Shown in pieces: positions 24,124-32,813 of a stretch of 64,000 nt of DNA. The DNA is taken from positions 62,001-126,000 of the forward strand of contig QBMK01000001.1 of the NCBI GenBank assembly GCA_003249035.1, given 5' to 3'. Below the pieces are notes generated by a model. The model had not been told where the DNA came from. It searched no databases and was given only the letters and a program-made list of their open reading frames with translations. Source of the DNA: Pseudanabaena sp. (GTDB taxonomy: Bacteria > Cyanobacteriota > Cyanobacteriia > Pseudanabaenales > Pseudanabaenaceae). The stretch's first letter is position 1. The number at the start of each line of letters is the position of its first letter. A program made the position numbers and the translations under genes.

Positions 24124-24540
24124 TTAAATATCGCGCCGACGAATCACGAGCAATCGCCATATTAGCAAACCTAAAAGGGTAAACAACAAAATGGCTAAAG
24201 GAATGCCCAAAGTTGATTTTAGATTTATCGCCCAGATGATGATTAACGCAAAAAACAACAGGGAAGCAAAGTATATTAAGGCAGTTTCTACCCAAGTCTT
24301 TTGGCTATTTCTACGAAGAGGTTGCCATTTGCCAGTCCATTGCCATATATGTTTTTGAGATTCAATACCTCCTAATTGAAAGAGACTGTAGCCGTCTGGC
24401 TCTAGCTGGAATAACAAAGAGCAGCGATCGCAACCAAAAGCTTCAGTCAATGCGATCGGCTTTAGCTTTCCGCGTTTGCGAGGGCAAGGACAGGGGTAAA
24501 TTTGCTCTAGATCGATTTTTTGAGGCTTTTGGATATGCAC
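24124..24540 (-). CDS. small membrane protein with Cys-rich N-terminus
   Basis: A 138-residue protein located 19 bases upstream of the proA-like gene and so probably in its operon. The N-terminus has four cysteines in CPCP and CDRC, compatible with a zinc-binding knuckle. Two adjacent membrane helices follow (about residues 85-107 and 110-130), and the C-terminus is basic (RRRDI). I do not recognise a named family. Confidence 0.6.
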   Translation of the reverse strand: MHIQKPQKIDLEQIYPCPCPRKRGKLKPIALTEAFGCDRCSLLFQLEPDGYSLFQLGGIESQKHIWQWTGKWQPLRRNSQKTWVETALIYFASLLFFALIIIWAINLKSTLGIPLAILLFTLLGLLIWRLLVIRRRDI

Positions 24541-24618
24541 TAGACAGACATGCTCAGCAAGGACGCTAAATTAAAGAGAGTCTTTGAGTGGGAATATAGA
24601 TTGCAGCAATGTATAAAC

Positions 24619-24774
24619 CTATTTATTAACGTAATATTTTTTTTGAAAGGCTGCAAAGAGAGCCTTATCAACTAAAACATTGGCTTTTACATCAGCACAA
24701 AGCAATACAAGTGTATCGTTCGGTCGGCTAATCCAAATGATTGTATAGTAATAAAAGAGTGATGGTAAAGGCAA
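24619..24774 (-). CDS. possible small ORF or gene relic
   Basis: A 51-codon frame beginning at TTG reads LPLPSLFYYYTIIWI, then ADVKANVLVDKALFAAF before the stop. The amino-acid pattern looks coding, but there is no convincing start or ribosome site, so it may be the remains of a longer gene. The rest of the gap 24541-24872 shows nothing else I can identify. Confidence 0.3.
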   Translation of the reverse strand: MPLPSLFYYYTIIWISRPNDTLVLLCADVKANVLVDKALFAAFQKKYYVNK

Positions 24775-24872
24775 AATTTCAGATCTTTATTATCCCTCAA
24801 TTAAAAAGTTTGTGCCGCAATTTACCAGGATTGCTGTATTATTCTATTCGGTGCAAAAAACATCTTGTCTAA

Positions 24873-24953
24873 GCGGATGTGGCGGAATTGGTAGACGCGC
24901 TAGATTTAGGTTCTAGTATCTTTGATGTGAGAGTTCGAGTCTCTCCATCCGCA
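24873..24953 (+). tRNA. trnL-UAG: tRNA-Leu (TAG)
   Basis: Acceptor stem GCGGATG/CATCCGC, anticodon stem CTAGA/TCTAG with loop TTTAGGT (anticodon TAG), a type II variable arm and T-arm GAGTTCGAGTCTC. CCA is not encoded. Confidence 0.95.
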
Positions 24954-24960
24954 TTTAAAC

Positions 24961-24998
24961 AAAAAGGGAGAGTAAGCATTAGCTCACTCTCCCTTTTT
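24961..24998 (+). terminator. terminator after tRNA-Leu
   Basis: AAAAAGGGAGAGT pairs with ACTCTCCCTTTTT, starting 8 bases after the tRNA; the T-tract forms the 3' arm. Confidence 0.85.
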
Positions 24999-25037
24999 CA
25001 TTCTTTAGCTTTAGCCGAAGACGTTAGGGCAAAAAAC

Positions 25038-25090
25038 AAAACCTAAAATAGAGTGGCGGCGCTTCGCGCCGCCACTCTATTTTGGGTTTT
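25038..25090. repeat. long palindrome with GGCGCTTCGCGCC tip
   Basis: Arms 25038-25062 and 25066-25090 pair with one mismatch around TTC. The outer ends are AAAACC/GGGTTTT, shared with other palindromes of the window, while the middle of the stem is unique. Confidence 0.85.
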
Positions 25091-25183
25091 ACGTCCTAGC
25101 TATCTATATAAGCTGAGACCAGCTTTTTTCGACACAGTAACGTGATATGAAGGATAATTGGATTTTATAACGTTTACAAATTC

Positions 25184-26620
25184 ATGTCTGTTCGAGTTCG
25201 CATTGCACCAAGCCCCACGGGAAACTTACATATCGGCACAGCCCGTACCGCCGTATTCAATTGGCTTTATGCCCGTCATAACAAAGGAACATTTATCCTT
25301 AGAGTCGAAGACACCGATCGCGAACGCTCTAAAGACGAATATACCCAAAATATCTTAGAAGGCTTGGCTTGGTTGGGGATCGATTTTGATGAAGGACCAT
25401 TTTTTCAGACACAACGTAGCGATCGCTATATTGCCACTGTACAGAAGCTACTAGCCGAGAAAAAAGCATACTTTTGCTACTGTACTGAATCTGAGCTAGA
25501 GACAATGCGGGAGCTGCAAAAAGCCAACAAACAAGCTCCACGCTACGACAATCGCCATCGCAACCTTACCGACGAGCAACGTCAAGCCTTTGAAGCCGAA
25601 GGTCGGCGCCCTGTAGTTCGTTTCATTATCGAGGAGCCACTCACGGTTTCTTGGAATGACCTTGTACGCGGCACTGTCTCATGGAGCAGTAGCGATCTAG
25701 GCGGTGACATGGTAATCGCCCGTGTCGATGAACAAGGCAATATTGGCTTACCTCTGTATAACTTTGCCGTAGTTGTCGATGACATCGATATGCAGATCAC
25801 CCAAGTAATTCGTGGAGAAGATCATATTGCGAATACTGCTAAACAAATTTTGATTTATGAAGCTCTTGGCGCAACACCTCCTCAGTTCGGACATACGCCA
25901 CTGATTCTCAATCAACTAGGCGCAAAAATTTCTAAACGCGATGGCGCAACTTCCGTTTGGGAATTTCGGAATATGGGTTATATTCCCGAAGCTTTCAATA
26001 ACTATATGGCGTTGCTAGGTTGGTCGCCTAGCGATGGCAAAGAATTGTTTACTTTGCAGGAAGCCACCGAGATCTTTAGCTTCGATCGCGTAAACAAGGC
26101 AGGTGCTAAGTTTGATTGGGACAAACTAAATTGGATTAATAGCCAATATTTACACTCATTGCCGACAGACGATGTTTGCGATCGCCTAACTCCATTTCTG
26201 AAAGAAGCTGGATACGATTTAGAAACCGTGGATCGCCAATGGTTGCTTGACTTAACCAAACTAATCGCGCCAAGTTTAACTCTATTGACTGATGCTGCGA
26301 CGATTAGCAAGTTCTTATTCACTGAGTTTGAAGACTATACCGATGAGGCGAAGGCAACTCTCCAAGGCGATGCGATCGCAGGTATTATCACTGCACTAAT
26401 TGAGGCGCTAAAAGAAACTTCAGACCTAGATGCTGATATTGCTGGAGAAATCATTAAAACAGTCACTAAGTCTCAGGGTGTAAAAAAAGGAATAGTGATG
26501 AAGTCCCTAAGAGCTGCTCTGACAGGCGATTTACATGGGCCCGAAATCTTGCCGACCTTTGTTCTACTCCATCGTAAAGGTTTGGCGTTACCACGTTTGC
26601 AACGTGCCTTAACTGCATAA
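25184..26620 (+). CDS. gltX: glutamyl-tRNA synthetase
   Basis: A 478-residue class I synthetase that charges tRNA-Glu, needed for protein synthesis and, in cyanobacteria, tetrapyrrole synthesis. It starts VRVRIAPSPTGNLHIGTARTA (HIGH motif), has the tRNA/Glu-binding VVDDIDMQITQVIRGEDHIANT, and the KMSKS equivalent in LGAKISKRDGA near residue 247-253. The C-terminal anticodon-binding domain is complete. Length is normal. Confidence 0.97.
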   Translation: MSVRVRIAPSPTGNLHIGTARTAVFNWLYARHNKGTFILRVEDTDRERSKDEYTQNILEGLAWLGIDFDEGPFFQTQRSDRYIATVQKLLAEKKAYFCYCTESELETMRELQKANKQAPRYDNRHRNLTDEQRQAFEAEGRRPVVRFIIEEPLTVSWNDLVRGTVSWSSSDLGGDMVIARVDEQGNIGLPLYNFAVVVDDIDMQITQVIRGEDHIANTAKQILIYEALGATPPQFGHTPLILNQLGAKISKRDGATSVWEFRNMGYIPEAFNNYMALLGWSPSDGKELFTLQEATEIFSFDRVNKAGAKFDWDKLNWINSQYLHSLPTDDVCDRLTPFLKEAGYDLETVDRQWLLDLTKLIAPSLTLLTDAATISKFLFTEFEDYTDEAKATLQGDAIAGIITALIEALKETSDLDADIAGEIIKTVTKSQGVKKGIVMKSLRAALTGDLHGPEILPTFVLLHRKGLALPRLQRALTA

Positions 26621-26624
26621 GAAA

Positions 26625-26657
26625 CCGATAGAAGCCTCATCTAGAGGCTTCTATCGG
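26625..26657 (+). terminator. gltX terminator hairpin
   Basis: CCGATAGAAGCCTC and GAGGCTTCTATCGG form a perfect 14-base stem 4 bases after the gltX stop. A second hairpin follows directly. Confidence 0.8.
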
Positions 26658-26658
26658 A

Positions 26659-26702
26659 AAATTCTAAAGAAAAAAAGGGGGGATGATTTTTCTTTAGAAT
26701 TT
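26659..26702. repeat. second hairpin after gltX
   Basis: AAATTCTAAAGAAAAA pairs with TTTTTCTTTAGAATTT around a G-rich 12-base loop. It may reinforce termination. Confidence 0.7.
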
Positions 26703-26833
26703 CTGTTTTTATTTTTAATTATTTGTAACTTTTAATACAGAAAAAAATACACATGCTTGTTTTGTATCAATGTATACTATGTAGTATAGACATATTAAAA
26801 AATAAAGCAGTATTAAGCTGTGCTGTTAAGACT

Positions 26834-27250
26834 ATGAATAATGTTATGCACCAAGTTACAAACTCTTCCTTGTTCTTCGTCGATTCAACGGTTTCTGAAA
26901 GTTACAAGAAACATCTCACTAGTATGCGGACTTCGTTGGAGCACCGGTTCGAGGTTGCGCGTGCCAACCACAATGACGAACTTTTAGCGATTCTGGAGCT
27001 AGAAAGAAGTGCGATCGCCCCCGATCTTGAATCGGCAGCAAAATCAATGGCTTCTCCTTTTGCGCGCGATAAGTCGATGTGGAAAGGGCTATGGAATTTC
27101 CTATTCCCGAAAGCCGAAATTAAGGTTAAGCGGATTTGCGATCGGGCGGGTAATCAGTGGTGGTATGCCTACAATCCCATCACAGGGAAATCTGTCTATG
27201 CTGATACTGATACTGAAATGCGGGTGTGGATCGATCAACAATACCTGTAA
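26834..27250 (+). CDS. conserved hypothetical protein
   Basis: The frame is open from 26753, but the ATG at 26834 (MNNVMHQVTNSSLFFVD) gives a more natural N-terminus of 138 residues. A charged helical segment (SYKKHLTSMRTSLEHRFEVARANHNDELLAILELERSA, shown in part) is followed by a compact Trp-rich C-terminal module: ICDRAGNQWWYAYNPITGKS, then a small acidic loop. The latter looks like a beta-hairpin fold of cyanobacterial hypothetical proteins. No function can be given. Confidence 0.55.
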   Translation: MNNVMHQVTNSSLFFVDSTVSESYKKHLTSMRTSLEHRFEVARANHNDELLAILELERSAIAPDLESAAKSMASPFARDKSMWKGLWNFLFPKAEIKVKRICDRAGNQWWYAYNPITGKSVYADTDTEMRVWIDQQYL

Positions 27251-27254
27251 TACT

Positions 27255-27287
27255 AAAATACCAAGTTGCGAAGCCACTTGGTATTTT
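27255..27287 (+). terminator. terminator hairpin
   Basis: AAAATACCAAGT and ACTTGGTATTTT form a 12-base stem 4 bases after the preceding stop codon, ending in a short T-tract. Confidence 0.75.
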
Positions 27288-27479
27288 GATATTGCTATTT
27301 ACCACTGGCTATCGGTTATGTCGGAATGGATATGTTTGATTTGTTGTTTGCATTTGGCTGTCTTTGTTTGAGTATATTGACCAGATATACCTTTGCGGAT
27401 TTTCTGCTTTCTCTTTCGCACTAAAAAACTCCTCGAACATGCTCTAAGATAGGATTGAAAAAACAAATTAGATTTTCAC

Positions 27480-28673
27480 ATGACACGAATCTGTATCCTT
27501 GGTGGTGGTTTTGGCGGTTTGTATACTACGCTTAATCTCGCGCGCCTACCTTGGGCGGTCATGCCTGAAATTATCCTGATCGATAAAAGCGATCGCTTTT
27601 TGTTCACGCCATTTCTCTATGAGATGGTCACAGGCGAAATGCAGGAATGGGAGATTGCGCCAACGTTTGTCGAATTACTTGCTGATACTGGGATTCAGTT
27701 TGTCCAAGGTTTAATCACCAGTATTGATTTTGAGGCAAAGCAAGTTGAAGTTAATATCAGCCAGCGCACTACTTTAGAATACGATCGCCTTGTGTTAGCT
27801 ATGGGCGGAGAAACTCCAATGGATCTCGTTGCTGGAGCTTTGGAATATGCAATTCCATTTCGCAATCTGCATGACTTCTATCGCCTTAATAGCAAATTGG
27901 AATTATTAGAAGCATCCAATCGTGACAAGATTAGAGTCTGTATCGCCGGTGGGGGAAGCAGCGGGGTGGAGCTTGCTTGTAAAATTGCCGATCGTCTCAA
28001 GGAACGTGGTCGCGTGCGCTTAGTCGATCGCAATAATAAAATTTTAAGCAACTCCACAGATGCAACTCGTCAGATAGCTGAACTTGCCCTCTCAAAACGT
28101 GGGGTCTGGACGGATTTAAATACCAGAGTCTCGCAAGTAAGTGATGGTGAAGTTACTCTCGACTACACCGATGGAAGTGATACCTTACCTGTTGACATCA
28201 TCCTATGGACTGTGGGTAGCACCTTCTCCAAAATGCTCCAAAATCTCCCAGTTGAACATGGTCGTCAAGGGGCGATCGCTACGGAGACAACCTTACAAGT
28301 TAAGGGATATGCCGATGCATTTGCGATCGGTGATTTAGCAAGTTGTTTTGACTCGAATTCTAGTCTTGTCCCCGCCACTGCACAGGTCGCCTTCCAGCAG
28401 TCCCAGTATTGCGCTTGGAATGTTTGGGCTAGCCTTAATCAAAAAGCATTGGTTCCATTTAGCTATATTCCACTCGGCGAATTTATTAGTTTAGGGATTG
28501 ACGGAGCAACTGCCTCGATTTTTGGCAAGTTCAGTATTGATGGATTACCTGCTCATTTGATGAGAAGGTTAGCCTATTTACTAAGGATGCCAACTTCTCA
28601 GCATCAATGGAAGATTGGTTCACACTGGCTGACTAAACCCTTGATTGAGATGTTTAGAAAATCTGTAAATTAA
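27480..28673 (+). CDS. type-2 NADH dehydrogenase-like FAD oxidoreductase (NdbB type)
   Basis: A 397-residue flavoprotein. The FAD Rossmann motif is at the very N-terminus (ICILGGGFGGLYTTLNLA), the NAD(P)H Rossmann motif at about residue 158 (RVCIAGGGSSGVELACK), and the second FAD motif near 280 (YADAFAIGDLASC). The C-terminal hydrophobic region likely binds the membrane surface. It belongs to the NDH-2 family; length and form suit the cyanobacterial NdbB/demethylphylloquinone reductase branch, which acts in vitamin K1 synthesis, but NdbA/NdbC cannot be excluded by reading alone. Confidence 0.8.
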   Translation: MTRICILGGGFGGLYTTLNLARLPWAVMPEIILIDKSDRFLFTPFLYEMVTGEMQEWEIAPTFVELLADTGIQFVQGLITSIDFEAKQVEVNISQRTTLEYDRLVLAMGGETPMDLVAGALEYAIPFRNLHDFYRLNSKLELLEASNRDKIRVCIAGGGSSGVELACKIADRLKERGRVRLVDRNNKILSNSTDATRQIAELALSKRGVWTDLNTRVSQVSDGEVTLDYTDGSDTLPVDIILWTVGSTFSKMLQNLPVEHGRQGAIATETTLQVKGYADAFAIGDLASCFDSNSSLVPATAQVAFQQSQYCAWNVWASLNQKALVPFSYIPLGEFISLGIDGATASIFGKFSIDGLPAHLMRRLAYLLRMPTSQHQWKIGSHWLTKPLIEMFRKSVN

Positions 28674-28674
28674 C

Positions 28675-28718
28675 ATAAAACCTGTTCCTCCCGCCTGGGC
28701 GGGAGGAACAGGTTTTAT
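28675..28718. repeat. perfect 20-bp palindrome
   Basis: Arms 28675-28694 and 28699-28718 pair perfectly around CTGG, 2 bases past the preceding stop codon. Outer ends again are AAAACC/GGTTTT. It may also terminate transcription. Confidence 0.85.
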
Positions 28719-28749
28719 AGTGTCTACTAGCGATCGCCTAGAATAACTT

Positions 28750-30354
28750 ATGAATAATTCTCCGTCGAATTCTCCACAATCAACATCTTGGCTCGATCGT
28801 ATAGGTAATTGGAATCCGCAACTATTGCGGGAGATTCGTGGCAAGCTGAAATTGCGTAATCTCATCGTCGCGATCGGGTTATCTTTGCTATTCCAGATCT
28901 TGCTACTGTTGTTCTACAGCCAACGCATACCCAGTGAAGATTGCTATGCCCAAATACGAGGGTTTGGCTGCGCAGCATCTTGGCAAGTTTGGTGGTTAGA
29001 GCAATTTCGGTTTATTACTTGGACTGAGCCATTTATTTTATTCTTGGCGGGTGTATATAGCCTTGTTGCAGATCTTTCCCTAGAAGACTACAAGGGCACT
29101 CTCAACTTTATTCGCATTAGTCCGCGATCGAGCATCAATATTCTGATGGGGAAGATTATGGGTGTGCCATTGCTGGCTTACATCTGTATTGGACTATCGA
29201 TCCCTTATCACCTGACGGCAGCGATCGGCGCAGGTGTGCCGATCGCCTTTTTGTTCAGTTTTTATATATTGATGATTGGGACTGCTTTTCTGTTTTTTAG
29301 CGCCTCATTATTACTAGCTTTACTAAGTGGCTGGCAAGCCAAATTTGGCGGACAGGTATCAGCTGGTGCTTTGTTATTTTCATTAGTTACTTTTATCTGG
29401 TTTGCTCCTGCTTTTATGTGGTGGAATATTTTCACCACATGGAGTTCGTATAGTAGGGTCTTGGTGGGTGGACGGCTCAATCCCATTCAAGCGGAATGGT
29501 GGTATTTATCGATTACATCTAACATCTGGACTTCACACATTTTTACAATTGCCAACTTAGTGATTTTGAGTTTGGCAATATGGCGCATTTTAGAAAGGCG
29601 CTTTCACAATCCCAATGCCACTTTGGTTAGTAAGGGTCAAAGCTATGTCGTAACTACATATTTGCAGATCTTGATGTTGGGTTTTTGTATGCAGTCGAGC
29701 TTTACCACGGCAAAATCTACAAACTCTTTAGAAATACAATTAATTTTGTTGCTGATGATTTACATTGCTAATTTGTTCTTGTTTTTAGCAACGATTACGG
29801 CTTTAACTCCGCAAAGGCAAGCACTATTTGACTGGGTGAGATTTGGCGCATTATCGACCACAGAAGAACATGCATCTGGATTTGGCTATATACTTCGCGA
29901 TCTAATTTGGTCAGACAAAAGCCCTGCACCGATCGCGATTGTCCTCAATCTTGTATTTACCCAAGTGCCAATTTTAATTTGGGTAAACACATGGGTTGAT
30001 TCAAGTATGCGCAGCAAGTCAATGATTGTATTAGCTTCCTTTGTAATCTCCATAATCTTGGTTGCCCTAATTGCCCAACTAGTTTTATTTCTGAAGACAA
30101 GAAACCCATCAGCATGGGTAACAGGCATAGTTTCTGCATTAATTTTTCTGCCAGTTTTGATTATGCTGAGCTTATCGATTAGCCCCGATCGCTACCCTGG
30201 TTTATGGCTATTTTTTGGATATCCTTGGTTAGTTGTGTCAAATATTCAAATTTCAGATATTATCTTGGCATTTGCTGGGCAAATTTCTGTAATAATTGCG
30301 CTGACATTGCAACTCATTTATCAGCTTCAACGCGCTAAAATGCGAGAGTCTTAA
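28750..30354 (+). CDS. ABC-2-type permease-like membrane protein
   Basis: A 534-residue protein with about 12 hydrophobic segments spread over its length. The N-terminal LLREIRGKLKLRNLIVAIGLSLLFQILLLLF and FIRISPRSSINILMGKIMGVPLLAY resemble the membrane subunit of ABC-2 exporters, where a large periplasmic-facing loop with the phrase SLEDYKGTLNFIR recurs. No ATPase that obviously belongs to it is adjacent (the next gene is a PotA-type import ATPase). The start codon is 31 bases after the palindrome. Substrate unknown. Confidence 0.6.
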   Translation: MNNSPSNSPQSTSWLDRIGNWNPQLLREIRGKLKLRNLIVAIGLSLLFQILLLLFYSQRIPSEDCYAQIRGFGCAASWQVWWLEQFRFITWTEPFILFLAGVYSLVADLSLEDYKGTLNFIRISPRSSINILMGKIMGVPLLAYICIGLSIPYHLTAAIGAGVPIAFLFSFYILMIGTAFLFFSASLLLALLSGWQAKFGGQVSAGALLFSLVTFIWFAPAFMWWNIFTTWSSYSRVLVGGRLNPIQAEWWYLSITSNIWTSHIFTIANLVILSLAIWRILERRFHNPNATLVSKGQSYVVTTYLQILMLGFCMQSSFTTAKSTNSLEIQLILLLMIYIANLFLFLATITALTPQRQALFDWVRFGALSTTEEHASGFGYILRDLIWSDKSPAPIAIVLNLVFTQVPILIWVNTWVDSSMRSKSMIVLASFVISIILVALIAQLVLFLKTRNPSAWVTGIVSALIFLPVLIMLSLSISPDRYPGLWLFFGYPWLVVSNIQISDIILAFAGQISVIIALTLQLIYQLQRAKMRES

Positions 30355-30358
30355 TGAC

Positions 30359-30407
30359 TCTAATTTTAGTTTTGCTTAGGTGCAGGTACAGAAAACTAAA
30401 ATTTCTG
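30359..30407. repeat. imperfect hairpin with GTGCAGGTAC loop
   Basis: CTAATTTTAGTTTT pairs imperfectly with AAAACTAAAATTTCTGG. The loop contains GTGCAGGTAC, close to the loop GCTGCAGGTACT of the palindrome at 38247-38299, although the stems differ. Confidence 0.5.
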
Positions 30408-30443
30408 GTTTTAAAAGATTAGTAGACGTTTGAGCATCACAAC

Positions 30444-31595
30444 ATGGCACAGTCAACCACTGCTAAACAGAGCTCTACAACGGGCACAGTTCCCGATGTA
30501 GAGCTACAGCGAGTATTTAAAATGTTCGGGGCTAATTCTGTAGTACAAGGTGTCGATCTGCAAGTGCAGAGAGGCGAGCTTTTTAGCATCTTAGGGCCAT
30601 CAGGTTGTGGCAAAACAACTTTACTAAGGCTTATTGCCGGCTTCGAGGAGCCTTCAGCTGGAGAAGTGCTGATTCAAGGCAACCCAATGACCTATATCCC
30701 AGCTTATAAGCGCCCAGTAAATACTGTTTTCCAAAGCTATGCTCTATTTGGGCATATGACCATCTTTGATAATGTTGCCTTTGGATTGTCTGTTAAAGGA
30801 GTTGCTAAATCAGAAATTCAGCAAAGGGCGAAGGACGCGCTCAAGCTAGTAAGGCTCGATCACATGAGCGATCGCTATCCTAGTCAAATATCTGGTGGTC
30901 AGCAGCAACGTGTTGCCCTTGCTCGTGCCCTAGTCAACCGTCCCAAAGTGATTTTGCTAGATGAGCCATTGGCGGCGCTTGATTTTAAACTCCGCAAAGA
31001 GCTGCAAGTAGAGCTGTCCAACTTACAGTACGAGCTTGGTATTTCTTTCATTATGGTCACCCACGATCAAAGTGAGGCTCTTGCCATTTCTTCAAGAATT
31101 GCGGTAATGAATCAAGGACGCATCGAGCAGATTGGTTCACCATCAGAAGTTTACGATCGCCCATCTTCAGCCTTTGTCGCAGACTTTGTGGGCGAAACGA
31201 ATTTGTTTGAATGTCGGGTGATTGAGCAAGATGGGGCTTTTGTGGAGTTGCGGTCGTCCACTGGCTTAGCGATCGTGGCAGCAAAGCCTAGACATTGGCT
31301 CCCGATTCCTGAAGCTGTTGTCAGTGTACGTCCAGAAAAAATCAAGCTGTCTACCGAATATCCGAATCAGCCATACAATACCTATCGCGGTATTCTGAAT
31401 AATGTCTTGTATCTAGGCGATCACTCGCAATTTGTCGTGGATTTACATGCTAGCGAAAATGTTCCTCCGGTAAGGGTGATGCTAGTGCGTTCTAATCACC
31501 AAGGCGAGAAAACTCCTCCCTTTGATAGTCAGGTCTATGTTTCATGGATGCCTGAAGATTGTGTGGCTCTTCCTAAAACTACAGTTGCGACTTAG
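30444..31595 (+). CDS. potA: polyamine-type ABC transporter ATPase
   Basis: A 383-residue ATPase with Walker A GPSGCGKTT (near residue 50), the Q-loop, signature SGGQQQRVALARAL, Walker B VILLDEPLAALD and a C-terminal TOBE regulatory domain (VSVRPEKIKLS). This is the PotA/CysA-type import ATPase. It is followed after 8 bases by a PotD-like binding protein gene, which supports spermidine/putrescine uptake. PotB and PotC permease genes are absent here. Confidence 0.85.
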   Translation: MAQSTTAKQSSTTGTVPDVELQRVFKMFGANSVVQGVDLQVQRGELFSILGPSGCGKTTLLRLIAGFEEPSAGEVLIQGNPMTYIPAYKRPVNTVFQSYALFGHMTIFDNVAFGLSVKGVAKSEIQQRAKDALKLVRLDHMSDRYPSQISGGQQQRVALARALVNRPKVILLDEPLAALDFKLRKELQVELSNLQYELGISFIMVTHDQSEALAISSRIAVMNQGRIEQIGSPSEVYDRPSSAFVADFVGETNLFECRVIEQDGAFVELRSSTGLAIVAAKPRHWLPIPEAVVSVRPEKIKLSTEYPNQPYNTYRGILNNVLYLGDHSQFVVDLHASENVPPVRVMLVRSNHQGEKTPPFDSQVYVSWMPEDCVALPKTTVAT

Positions 31596-31603
31596 ATTTT
31601 ATT

Positions 31604-32752
31604 ATGCATATCTCTCGGCGAAAATTTCTTAGACAAACTGCCTATGTCACATCGGCGATGTCGATTGCTTCAACTATCGCAGCCTGTGGCATTTTTGAGA
31701 AGAGTCCTCAAGAAAATGTGGCTGGTGGAGAGCAAGTAGAGCGCCCAGTTACTCAAGATAAAAGTACTTTATATATTTTTGGCTGGGCTACCTATGTCAA
31801 TAACCAAGAAGTTTTAGATAATTTCACAAAAGAGACTGGAATTAAAGTTGTTGGGGATACTTATGATTCTAATGAAGTCATGTTGGCGAAGCTAGAAGCT
31901 TCGGGGGGGAGATCCGGCTATAGCATCATTTATCCTAGTGACTACATGGTGACTCAGATGCGAGATTTGAAACTGCTTGCGCCGCTCAACAAAAAATTAT
32001 TGCCAAATATCAAAAATATTGCCGCTAATTATCTAGAGCTGCCTCACGATCCGGGCGCTGCATTCAGTATCCCTGTGAGCTTAGGAACTACAGGAGTTGC
32101 ATATAATGTCGAGGCTGTTAAGTCAATTATTGGTGAAGAGCCAACCAATTGGACTTATCTATGGGATCACAAAGAGAAACTGCGAATTACCCTTGTCAAC
32201 GATCCGCGCGAAGTGATAGGAATGGCTGCACATATTCTTGGGTATTCCTACAACTCGAAAGATCCTAAAGAGATTGAGAAAGCCTTTCAAAAATTGCAGG
32301 AATTGATGCCTGCGATCGCTAACTTTACTACCGATGCATGGCGCGATCCGCTTACTTCAGGCGATCTGATGATGTGTATGGCATTTTCGGGCGATGCGAT
32401 TAGCTTGCAAAGACAAAATCCGAACATCAAATACTTGCTGCCAAATGATGGCACATCAATTTGGACAGACACTGTTGCCATACCCAGAGGTGCGCCAAAT
32501 ATCGAAGGCGCTCATGCATGGATAAATTACGTAATGAAGCCTGAAGTTGCTGCCAAAATTAGCGATTCAAATAGTTTTGGTACGACAAATAAAATGGCGA
32601 AATCGATGCTTCCTGATGATCTTAGAGCAATTAAGGCTCTAGAACCATCTGAAGAGATTATTGCTAAAAGTGAACGTATTACTAAACTAGACCCCGAAGT
32701 TCTCCAAATCTATGACGGTTTTTGGACTCGCTTAACTACAGGTTTAGGATAA
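31604..32752 (+). CDS. potD: polyamine-binding lipoprotein, PotD-like
   Basis: A 382-residue binding protein beginning with a twin-arginine-like signal (SRRKFLRQTAYV) and a lipobox IAAC near residue 28, so it is exported and probably lipid-anchored. The mature domain shows LYIFGWATYVNNQEVLDNFTKETGIKVVGDTYDSNEVML, YSIIYPSDYMVTQM and NDPREVIGMA, which fit PotD/PotF. It overlaps none and follows potA by 8 bases. Confidence 0.85.
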   Translation: MHISRRKFLRQTAYVTSAMSIASTIAACGIFEKSPQENVAGGEQVERPVTQDKSTLYIFGWATYVNNQEVLDNFTKETGIKVVGDTYDSNEVMLAKLEASGGRSGYSIIYPSDYMVTQMRDLKLLAPLNKKLLPNIKNIAANYLELPHDPGAAFSIPVSLGTTGVAYNVEAVKSIIGEEPTNWTYLWDHKEKLRITLVNDPREVIGMAAHILGYSYNSKDPKEIEKAFQKLQELMPAIANFTTDAWRDPLTSGDLMMCMAFSGDAISLQRQNPNIKYLLPNDGTSIWTDTVAIPRGAPNIEGAHAWINYVMKPEVAAKISDSNSFGTTNKMAKSMLPDDLRAIKALEPSEEIIAKSERITKLDPEVLQIYDGFWTRLTTGLG

Positions 32753-32813
32753 AAATACTAGTTGTGAGATATCGCGACCACAAAAAAGCTATCAATCTCT
32801 CCTTAACACTCAT

